A stretch of DNA of 13,439 nucleotides from Baffinella frigidus (Eukaryota; Cryptophyceae; Cryptomonadales; Baffinellaceae): the NCBI GenBank assembly GCA_026770585.1, contig MU646320.1, positions 710,238-723,676 of the forward strand. The letters are read 5' to 3'. Positions 1 to 9,600 of this stretch are shown one piece after another. The position numbers and the translations under genes are program-made. Positions within the stretch are counted from its first letter, which is position 1; each line of letters begins with the position of its first letter. The notes below the pieces were generated by a model. That model saw only the letters and a program-made list of their open reading frames with translations, was not told where the DNA came from and searched no databases.

Positions 1-157
1 GGAGGGGAGGGAGGAGGTGAGCATGCAGAGACAAAAGAAACAAGCAAGAAAGAAAGACTCAGACTGCCTTTCGCATTCTTGTCCCTGACCTCGCCCCCCT
101 ATGTTGGAAAGGGGCACAGGGGTACCTCGCTCACAAGAAGCGGGGATTCTGAAAACG

Positions 158-234
158 CTCGGTACCCGATTCTTAAATTTAAGAAAAATCTCGAAAACGG
201 TCGGTACATGTACCTGTTTCTTAAATTTAAGAAA
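158..234. repeat. Palindromes TTCTTAAATTTAAGAA
   Basis: A 16-bp palindrome at 170-185 and an 18-bp one at 217-234. A related stretch recurs at 1040-1095 (TTAAGAAAAATCTC, then GGTACCCGATTCTTAATTTT) and at 855-870. Confidence 0.8.
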
Positions 235-311
235 CGCAGGAAAAACGCACCAAAGCTCGCTGCGTGTCCCTCAATAAGGTACATCAATGTACATGTACTA
301 CATGTATATGT

Positions 312-564
312 GCAGGGGTACCTCTCTCCTAAGAAACGCCCACCGCCCTAGGACCACCGTACAGGGGTACCTCGCTCATAAGAAACCGAGCCCCCCTAGG
401 ACCCTACAGTAGGCCTATGCCTAGGGCCCTATGGTGGTCCTGGGGGGGGGGGCGCTTTGTTATGAGCGAGGTACAGTGTACCCCTGTAGGGCCCTGGGCA
501 CAGGCCTACATGTACTGTAGGGTCTTAGGGGGAGGCGCTTTCTTGTGAGCGAGGTACCCCTGTA
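312..564. mobile_element. Nested CAGGGGTACC foldback elements
   Basis: A complete copy (360-488: TA, CAGGGGTACCTCGCTCATAA … GGTACAGTGTACCCCTG, TA) sits inside another. The outer left half is 312-359 and its right half, ending GAGCGAGGTACCCCTGTA, is 489-564. The centre motif is AGTAGGCCTATGCCTAGGGC. Confidence 0.8.
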
Positions 565-1377
565 CATGTAAATGTACATGTACGGCGAAGGGGAATGTAA
601 GCAGGGCGCTGGCACGCTCTTACAATTTCAGCAACGCAGACAAATCAGGCGGTTTCACGTTGTTATTTATTATAGTAAGAGAAATTTCTCCGGGGGGGTA
701 CACTGTAAGCGATGTGGGGCCAAATTGTGTTCTTTTCACACACAGAATCCGGTCGCTGTTTTCTTGATTCATTAGAAAACACGACAATCCAGTCGGGCCT
801 ACGTTTCCGGTCGGTCCTACGTTTTCTTAAATATGGAATCCAGCCGGTGCCCTTTTTCTTAATTTAAGAAAACGAAGGGGTCTACCCTGGTACGTGTTTG
901 TTCAATTTTGTGAATTTTTGAAAGTTGCACCACTCGGGAACCCGTTTTTCTCGGGAAATGTTGGCATGTTTTGCGGCCCGAAAATTCGCCAGCTCCATTC
1001 TCCGGGGGGGTAACCGATCTGGGGCCGAATTTTTTTTCGATTTAAGAAAAATCTCAAAAAAACGCTTGGTACCCGATTCTTAATTTTAAGAAATAAAACC
1101 CCTCAAAAACGGTCACTTAGTTCTTATCAGAAACAGTTCTTATGAGCGAGGTACTCCTGTATGTCGGGGACAAGAACACGATGCTTCAGAAGGTGCAGGC
1201 CCGGATCAGATCGGTCCTCAATCGTGGGAGACTCGTCCTACAAAACAGGCGGTCCTAGGAGCCCTAGTCCAATCCTGTGCTTTAACTTCCCTGGATTCAT
1301 AGTTTTTTTCGATGGACACAACAGACGCGGTGTATTGAATTCAGTGAGCACCAAGACAGGGGCCGACTACAGGCGTA
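565..1377. other. Intergenic stretch without recognised gene
   Basis: Apart from the repeat pieces at 855-870, 1040-1095 and 1132-1160, I see only poly-G/T runs and unique sequence here. Open frames are short and match nothing I know. Confidence 0.6.
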
Positions 1378-1474
1378 CCTCGCTCATAAGAAAACGCCCC
1401 CCCCCTGGACCCTACAGTAGGCCTATGGTGGCCCTAGGAGGTGGGCGGTTTCGTACGGGCGAGGCACCCCTGTA
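1378..1474. mobile_element. CAGGGGTACC foldback family copy
   Basis: TA, CAGGCGTACCTCGCTCATAA … GGCGAGGCACCCCTG, TA; shorter centre than the other copies. Confidence 0.8.
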
Positions 1475-1639
1475 CCTAGCACACCGCAGATGGGTCCTGC
1501 TGGGATCGTTGGCTGCTCAACTTCAACTTCCCCAGTCACCCTGCCCCCCCAGAACAGCCAGGCTGTTTTCTCTCAGGATGCAGGATGCAGGTAGTGCAAG
1601 GCCACTCACAGATGTGTCTCGCGTGGGCGTTGGCTCTTG

Positions 1640-1760
1640 TACAGGGGTACCTCGCTCATAAATAACCGCCGCTCCCTAGGACCCTACAGTAGGCCTATGC
1701 CTAGGGTCCTACAGTGGTCCTGGGGGGGGGGCAGTTTCTTATGAGCGAGGTACCCCTGTA
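1640..1760. mobile_element. CAGGGGTACC foldback family copy (most complete)
   Basis: TA, CAGGGGTACCTCGCTCATAA … TTTCTTATGAGCGAGGTACC CCTG, TA, with the CCTAGGACCCTACAGTAGGC centre. Single-ended fragments of the family lie at 108-136, 1132-1160 and 3007-3022. Confidence 0.85.
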
Positions 1761-1930
1761 GCTGAAGGCCCTTGCATCAGCCCCTCTGTGGCTCGCAATC
1801 AGTCGCGAGGCTGGACACTCTTCTGCAACACCCAAGACACTGAGTATCCCTTGCGTGGCGAGGTGAAGGTCCTCCCATCACCCCTTCTGGCTCGCAATCA
1901 CTAGCGAGGCTGGACGCTCTTCAGCAACAT
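1761..1930 (+). repeat. Direct repeat of about 70 bp downstream of the gene
   Basis: 1761-1831 and 1862-1930 share GGCTCGCAATCA.T.GCGAGG and CTGGAC.CTCTTC.GCAACA. On minus, both copies are open over VAEE.PAS..IAS, but no family is recognised. Confidence 0.75.
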
Positions 1931-1955
1931 CTTCCAGAAGTGGACACTGTGATCC

Positions 1956-2123
1956 GATCTTATCTCAGATAAACACTTTTAAAAGTCGTTTTCCTAAGTC
2001 AACTCCCCCACAAATCCGGCAACTTATGCGTACGGGCTCGCAGAGTAAAGCATAAGTTGACAGATTTGTGGGGGAGTTGACTTAGGAAAACGACTTTTAA
2101 AAGTGTTTATCTGAGATAAGATC
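1956..2123. mobile_element. Foldback element downstream of the gene
   Basis: Perfect 61-bp arms (1956-2016, 2063-2123) beginning GATCTTATCTCAGATAAACA, with further partial pairing (CAACTTATG / CATAAGTTG) and a loop of about 22 nt. GATCC at 1951-1955 and 2120-2124 may be a target duplication. Arms include AAGTCAACTCCCCC. Confidence 0.9.
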
Positions 2124-2334
2124 CCTGCAGTGGCGAGCGGGTCTTTTATGACCTACACAGGCTCATATGCACCTACGTATTGGCCTAGGAGCGTAAGAGG
2201 CTCCTCGTCACTTGAGGGACAGTCGTCCCGGAAACCACGCCCTTTAGGTCCTTCAGGTTTTTCGAGGTCTCAACATAGGCGGACACTGGAACTTGTTCTG
2301 CAGAAAAGCCATGCTTCCTGTCGGATCACATTTC

Positions 2335-2469
2335 TCAATCGAGAACAGGGGTGCTGTTCTCAAGGACGTGACCCAGAAGGTCTCGGTACAAGGCGGTCGT
2401 GACCTCCGTGGATTTCGGTAGCCACTGGGTCTTGTCCGGGAGCACGACCTGCACGAAGCCATCAACACG
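2335..2469 (-). CDS. Exon 9 of the aminotransferase-like gene (C-terminus and stop)
   Basis: Begins after GCTGACAG in phase 0 and runs 44 codons to TGA at 2337-2335. It reads RVDGFVQVVLPDKTQWLP and then TEVTTALYRDLLGHVLENST before PVLD-stop. A short variable strand, then a 'T..L...l..vle..' helix and stop, is the usual end of class IV aminotransferases. A second possible acceptor (GTGCAG at about 2452) is in the same frame and would shorten the exon by six codons. I saw no clear polyadenylation signal downstream. Confidence 0.78.
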   Translation of the reverse strand, partial: RVDGFVQVVLPDKTQWLPKSTEVTTALYRDLLGHVLENSTPVLD

Positions 2470-5400
2470 CTGTCAGCTGTCAGCAGTCAGTAGACAGCCT
2501 TAACACCCTGTTCGAGTCAGCAATGCAAAACGGCGCGCTTTCGAGTCAGCAAGGCGAATGAACGGGCGTTGGAGACAGTGCACGGACCTCTCCGACGGGC
2601 AGGACCCAGCGAGAAGTGGACGAGATGAACACCTCGTCGTAGCTTGCCATATCCTGCGGATACGACGGCGTCAGCATTAACCGCAAAAAACAAGCGCTTC
2701 TAGCCGCAGCCAGGTCGGTACCAACCTGCTACGAGGGAGGCGTTCGGACCTTGATGTTGGGCACCCTACACCCTACACCCTATGAGGGTGTAGGGTGTAG
2801 GGTGTAGGGTGTAGGGTGTAGGGTGTAGGGTTTAGGATTTAGGGTGTAGGGTTTAGGGTTTAGGGTTCGGACCTTGATGTTGGGCGGGTGCTCGAATACC
2901 GCTTCCGGATGCGAAGACCTAGTCTAGGACGAGCCCGCCTCCAACCTATCACATCGTCATCGGGTTTACCCCCAGTACAGTCGATCTAACGGCTTCGTCC
3001 TGGACTACAGGGGTACCTCGCCCAGAACATTTCGCCTAAGTCAACCCCCCCTGAAATCCAGCACCTTAAGTCAAATGCCGTCCATAGTGGCCAGGTCCAT
3101 CTAAACGAAAACAGGGGAAAGTTGACTTAGGTGAGCTGGTTGACTTAGCTGAAATCTTGTGGCTCGGAGTGTATTCACCAGGAGGAGCGGTCGTGGTAAT
3201 GCCACAAGCTAACGCCAGCGGAACCCTTACCCTACGGTAGGAACCCCCCCCCCCCTCCTACGACCTTTAAAACCAAAAGGACTTTAAAAGTCGTAGGAGG
3301 GGGGCTCCTACGGTAGGCAATCCGTAGGCTCTAAGTACCTCGCTGGCGGTAGCTTTTCGCATGATTGGGAGGCAGGAGGTGCTGTTCCGCGTCTGGGGGC
3401 TGAGGCGTCAGGGTCTAGGGTTCCGACCTTGATGTTGGGCGGGTGCTCGACAACTTCGATGCCCTGCCCCGGGCACAGCTTCAGCGCCAGGTCCCGCACC
3501 TGCAATCGAACGCCGCCGTTGTTAAATTAATTCAATTCAATTCAATTAATGAAATTCAATTTCGTTCACCGCTGTTGGGTTTAAATTAATTCGTGTGTGT
3601 GGAGGGTTCTGACTATTACTTCGATGCTCAGCCCCGGGCACACCTTCAGCGCCAGGTCCCATACCTGCAATCATACGCCGCCGTTCATTTCGTGTGTGTG
3701 GAGGGTTCGGACTATCCCTTAAGTGGCGAGTAGGCGCATACGCCCTACCGTAGGGCCCTAGGACCTGCCTAGGACCTCTTGCGGCTCAATTTTGACCATC
3801 TCGCCACTTAAGGGACAACTTCGATGCCCAGTCCCGGGCAAAGCTTCAGCGCTATGTCCAGCACCTGCACACCACACCGCCTTTCGTTAACTATGCTCCT
3901 GCAAACGAACACGCGGTTAGTTCACTACTCGGGGGGTTGTTGGCCAGGACACAGCTTCAACGCTAGGTCCGCACACGCCGCCGTTAATTTAATTAATTAT
4001 CAATCAACTACCCGGGGCGTTATGACCATTGAGGGAACCCGCCATTACTCTAATTTCAGCCACCGTCGTTAATTTGATTTAATTCGCGTGTGTGGAGGGT
4101 TCTGACTATAACTTCGATGCCCAGCCCCGGGCACAGCTTCAACACTAGGTCCCGCACCTGCACGCACCCCCCCCCCCCGTTAAATATTAATTAACTGCCC
4201 GGGGTGTATGACCATGTTGCTTTCTCTGATCGCTGACCGAAACCTGGGCGGGGTTTGCGGGTACCGTGCCGAAGAGGACACCCTCGCGGAACACGCAAGG
4301 CAGTCACGACCGACCGTCTGGCTTCGGCGTCCGCGTGACCGGTCACGCGGGCGTTCACGAGCCTGCCGGCGGGGCTGTTCAACACCCTCGCGGGCGTTGT
4401 AGAGCACCGCGGGCTAGCTACCTTGGTACTCGAGAGTACCGTATATGGTGTGATTGGGAACTCCGACCACATCGCTCAATATACATATACAGACCCAGTA
4501 TACATGTACAGACCAATATACATATACAGACTCAATATACATATACAGACCAATATGCATATACAAACCCACTCAATATGCATATACCCTCCTACAAAAC
4601 GTACTGTGCCGAGGAGGACGCCCTCTTTGGCGGTGTAGAGCACTGCCGGCGTGCTACCTTGCTACTCAAGAGTACCGTATGGGTAGGAGGGTGTGGTTGG
4701 GAACTCCGACCACGGCACTCCTCGGGGTTCCCAACCACACCACTCCATATACGTATACAGACCCAGTGGGATATACTGCAGTGGCCGGAGTTCCCAGTTT
4801 TACCCTCCTACAAAACGTACCGTGCCGAGGAGGACGCCCTCTTTGGCGGTGTAGAGCACTGCCGGCTTGCTGTCCTTGGCGTGCGTGATCGCGTAGAAGT
4901 TGGACGACAGCCCCTCCATCAGCCTGCCGCCACGGCGAATATACGTATTCATATACGTACTCAACGTATATTCTCAGCTCTGTCGACAGCCCCTCCACCA
5001 GCCTGCGGTGAGTATACGTATTCATATACGTATATTTAATATATTATCAGAATGCACGTATTCTAGCTCTGGCTCAGTCTATTTGGGACAGTGACTTCCA
5101 CCAGCCTGCCGCCGCAGTGATCAGCACACCTAGCTCTGCCTCATCACCACCAACCATCACGGCTGGGGCAAATCGACGGTTTTTGATTTCCCGATTTCAA
5201 GGGGAATTGGAGCCGTTGAAGTCGGATTCCGACTTCAACCCCCTTGAAACCCCAAGTCGAAAACCGTCGATTTGCCCAAGCCGTGGGGGTCGGTGGCAGC
5301 ATACCTAGCTCTGCCTCATCAGCATACCTAGCTCTGCCTGAATTAATCTGAGCTCCTTATTGGTAAGACCAAGACTCCGTAGAGCTGGTCTCTCATGAGT

Positions 5401-6663
5401 TGACACTTTTCGGACCTGGAAAAACTTCCAAACTTCCAAACTCTTTCAGTCAACTTCACATGAAATTTACCACAGCAGGCAGTTTGTAGAATTTACCTGT
5501 GGTAAATTTCGTACGAGTTGACTAAAAGAGTTTGGAAGTTTGGAAGTTTTTCCAGGTCCGAAAAGTGTCAACTCATGAGAGACCAGCTCTACAAACTCTC
5601 CATTAAAATATCATCTAAACATATTTAATTTATTATCCTAGACCAAGTGAGGGCATCAGCGATAGAAACACGCGGCGCGTGTTGTACTACTGGAAAGCCC
5701 AGGGCCGCAGTACATGTATGCCTATGCCCAGGGCCCTGGGCATAGCCCTACTGTAGGGTCCCAGGGGGAGGCGCTTTCTTATGAGGAGGTACAGGGGTAC
5801 CTCGCTCATAAGAAAACGCCCCCCCCCCTAGGACCCTACAGTAGGCCTATGCCTAGGGCCCTACGATGGTCCTAGGCGGGGGGGTAGTTTCTTATGAGCG
5901 AGCTGCTGAAAAGCCACAGGGGAAGTCTCAAAAAGTAGCGGACACTCTGGTGTCCGCTACTTTGGAGCCATTTTATCCTCAAAAGGCAATTTCTGCAACC
6001 AAAAATCGTCAAAAGGCAACCTGCAAATAGTTTGAGTGTCGTGTCCAAGAATTTGAGAAGTCCCCTGTGGCTTTGCAGTAGTTAGGTGGGCGACGCCATG
6101 CAAGGAAGCACGTGTTAGATATGCACGCACGATTGACTTTCACCATAAGTTGACGTACACCAAGTTGACTTACACCGACTTACCGCAACTTATGGTGTAA
6201 AAGTTGCCTTACAACGAGGGAGAGGCGTTACGCACAAACTCGGCCTGATTTGGGGATCAGGGTTCGGGGTTCATGGTGTGGGGCTCAGGGTTGAGGGTTC
6301 GGGGTTTGGGTTTAGGAAAACCTTCCGGCATCATCCATGAGTACAACCGGGAGAGAGAGAGAGAGAGAGCGACAGAGAGAGAGAGAAAGAGAAAGAGATA
6401 GAGAGAGAGAGAGGGAGGGAGAGAGAGGAAGAGAGAGAGAGAGAGAGAGAGAGAGCAAGAGAGAGAGAGCGACAGAGAGAGAGAGAGAAAGAGAGAGGGA
6501 GAAAGAGAGAGAGAGAGGATATAGTTGAGGGTTTGGGTTTAGGAAAACCTTTCGTCATCATCCATGAGTACAACCGGTAGAGAGAGAGAGAGAGTGTGTG
6601 AGAGAGAGAGAGAGAGAGCGCGACAGAGAGAGAGAGAGAGAGAGAGGAAGAGAGAGAGGGAGG

Positions 6664-6698
<35 letters not shown>

Positions 6699-9600
6699 CG
6701 CGCGACAGAGAGAGAGAGGGGGGAAAAAAGAGGGAGAAAGAGAGAGAGCGAGAGGATATAGTTCAGGGTTTGGGTCTAGGGAAACCTTCCGTCATCATCC
6801 ATGAGAATAACCTCGTGCGTGTTCGCTTCTCTCCCCTCCCAGAGCCCCTGCACCCGGAGCCATCCCCCACTCAGACCACCCTTCTCACTACGCGGACGAG
6901 CTGGAAGGAAATCGGGAATTGCGGTCGGTCAGTTTCATAGGCTAACGTCCTAAAAATGGGGTAGTTAGGCCTACGGCATTGCCTAGGACCTCCTACCGTA
7001 GGCCGAGGGATCCTAGGACCAAAAAGTCTCGGCCTACGGTAGGAGGTCCTAGGCAATGCCGTAGGCCTAACTACCCCATTTTCAGGCCGTTACCCTATTA
7101 AGTTCATACATTTGTACCACCGTCTCTACCCTCCCAGAGCCCCTGGGTTAGGGTTCATGGTTTATGGTTCAAGGTGTAGAGTGGAGGGTTGGGGGGTTAG
7201 GGTGCCATCCCCCGCTTAGATCACCATTCTCACTACACGGACGAGCTGGAAGGAAATCGGGAATTGCGGTCAGTTCATACATTTGTACCACGGACCGGCC
7301 ACTTTTGGAAACACAGCATTGATTTCTCGGAGAAAATAAGTTTTCCCGTGGGGAGGAAATCCCGCCCAACAAGGAATTGTAACCAAGACAAACCTCTCCC
7401 GCTGTGTTGGAATGCGCGAGACAAATCTCCCTACCAGCGGCGGAGTGCGCAGAGAAAATCCCTCTACCTGTAGCGGAAAAGGAAAGACGAACCTCTCTAG
7501 CCGGGATCCACAACGAGTCCGTGGGCGAATGCAAAAAAAAAAACTCTAGCCGTGGCGAATGCGAAGGAGAAAACCCTCTACCCGTGTTGGAACGAACAAG
7601 ATAATACAAAAGACAAACCTCTCTAGCCGGGATCCACAACGAGTCCTTGGGCTAATGCAAAAGACAACCCTCTCTAGCCGTGGCGAACACGAAACACGAA
7701 ACCCTCTACCCGTGCGGGAATACAAAAGACAAAAATCTGTAACCGTACCGGAATGCGCAAACCAAAACCCAGTAATTGTAACCAAGACAAACCTCGCTAG
7801 CTGTGTTGGAATGCGCAAACCAAAACCCACTACCCGTGGTGGAATGCGCAGGAGAAAAATCTCTCTACCCGTAGCCGAAAAGCAAAGACGAACCTCTCTA
7901 GCTGGGATCTACCGCGAGTCCTTGGCGGAATGAAAAAGACAACCCTCTCTACCCGTGGCGGAACGAACAAGATAATGCGCGAGACAACCCTCCCTAGCCG
8001 TGACGAAACGTGCAAGACAAACCCCTCTACCTGTGGCGGAATGCAAAGGAGCAAAGGACAAACCTCTCTAGCCGTGATGCACTGCAGGTCCTTGGGTGAA
8101 TGCAAAAACATAACCCCCTCTCGCCGTGATGGAATGCGCACAACAACCCCCTCTCGCTGTGGTGGAATGCGAGTCCTGGGGGGAATGCAAAGGACAAACC
8201 TCTCTAGCCGTGGTGGAACGAACAAGATAATGCGCGAGACAAACCTCTCTAGCCGTGTCGGAACGTGCAAGACAAACCCCTCTACCCTTGGCGGAATGCA
8301 CGGAATGCAAAGGAGCAAAAGACAAACCTCTCTAGCCGTGACGTAACGTGCAAGACAAACCCCTCTACCCTTGGCGGAATGCACGGAATGCAACGCAGCA
8401 AAAGACAGACCTCTCTAGCCGTGATCCACAGCGAGTCCTTGGCAGCTGCGTTCTCCCGAGGGTGCCCCAGGATCTGAACCTGCTCACGCGTTTCGGGTTT
8501 CGGGGTTTGGGTTCAAGGTTTAGGGTTGAGGGTTAACTTCCATCGACCTGATGGCTTTGGAAAGGGTTCCAGGGCTGATCCCTTTTCCAGTTTAAGCCAC
8601 GGTCGACTGCTGGACTTGCTCCGCTATTTGGTGGCCATCAGAACTGAAGGTCGCGCTGGGGCAAAGGACTGTTGACTAATCTCATCCCCACAGGCATTTA
8701 AATTAAATGCTCGAAATGCATACTTTTGGCGTCAGAAGTTGCCAGAAGTGGTCAATTTAAATGCTTGAAATGCATACTTTTGGCGTCATCAGATTCTGCC
8801 AGAAGTGGCCAAATTGGCCACTTCTGGCAACTTCTGACGCCAAAAGTATGCATTTCGAGCATTTAATTTGAATGCCTGCGGGGATGACATCTCACAACAC
8901 TCCTGCAGCGGAAGCCTGACTCCAGGTGGGGGCATGCATGTGCGCTCTCATCCGGTGGAGTATTCATCATGAATACGATTTTGGTGTATGTTAAGGGGTA
9001 AAAATAAGACAGTCGTCTATCTAAACTTCATTTAGAGCCGTAAGATACACCAAAATCGGATCGGAGATCCCCGAAATCGTATTCATCATGAATACTCGAC
9101 GGGATTAGCTCTATCCCTTAAGAGGCCAGCCGGTCAAAATTGACCCGCAAGAGGTCCTAGGCAGGTCCTAGGGCCCTACGGTAGGGCGTATGCGCCTACT
9201 GGGCACTTAAGGGATACCACTTACTAGCAAACACCCCGCGCTAGTCCGCTACGGTAGGCCTAATCCTGGGAGGCTAGAACCCCATCGACGACGGAGTGTG
9301 TAATGAATCAGGATACACCCCCCCCCTAAACCCTAAACCCCATGTCAACCTCTTGGGGAGAGCAGAATGCAGGACACACAACCCCCCAAACCCTAAACCC
9401 TAAACCCTGTATCTTGAGCGCGAGTAACTGCACTCGGAGTCAGAACATTTCGCCTAAGTCAACTCCCCCTGAAAGCCAGCGCCTTAAGTCAAATGCCGTC
9501 CATGGTGGCCAGGTCCATCTAAACGAAAACAGGGGAAAGTTGACTGGGTTGAGCTGGTTGACTTGGCTGAAATCTTGTGGCTCGGAGTGAACTGTGTTGG

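Larger units (their letters stand above)
3410..4235 (-). repeat. Decayed tandem array around exon 7
   Basis: Five units share an AT-rich spacer (AATTAATTCAATT types), CGCCGCCGTT, the exon 7 copy and a GTGTGTGGAGGGTTC segment. Spacing between acceptors is about 110-200 bp. Part of a second motif (ATGGTCATA..CCCCGGG on minus) precedes the copies at 3974 and 4157. One unit carries the element 3715-3815. Confidence 0.8.
6866..7292 (+). repeat. Direct duplication flanking/containing the 6933-7100 element
   Basis: GCCATCCCCCACTCAGA…GACGAGCTGGAAGGAAATCG…GCGGTC recurs at 7203-7282, and TTCATACATTTGTACCAC at 7103-7120 recurs at 7275-7292. CTCCCAGAGCCCCTG also appears twice (6836, 7131). Confidence 0.8.

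Noticed and set aside
1161-1661. 166-codon open frame on +
   Set aside because: It covers a CAGGGGTACC foldback copy and has no recognisable domain or splice context.
1761-1930. Protein-coding direct repeat downstream of the gene
   Set aside because: Open over VAEE.PAS..IAS on minus in both copies, but one copy soon stops and no family is recognised. Kept only as a repeat.
4266-5039. 257-codon open frame on +
   Set aside because: It runs antisense over exon 6 and its copies and over TATACA repeats. The minus strand has the family motifs and splice sites.
6331-6804. Arg-Glu or Ser-Leu repeat open frames
   Set aside because: Direct translation of the (GA)n/(TC)n microsatellites; the same applies at 10708-11089.
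7385-8410. CRISPR-like array (conserved core of about 19 bp with variable spacers)
   Set aside because: Cores are too degenerate, spacers are related to each other, the core matches exon 4, and the DNA is eukaryotic with no cas genes.
7404-8477. Long open frames on both strands through the minisatellite
   Set aside because: They arise because the repeat unit lacks stops. Frames change with unit length, both strands are open, and neither resembles a protein. Only exon 4 at its edge is coding.
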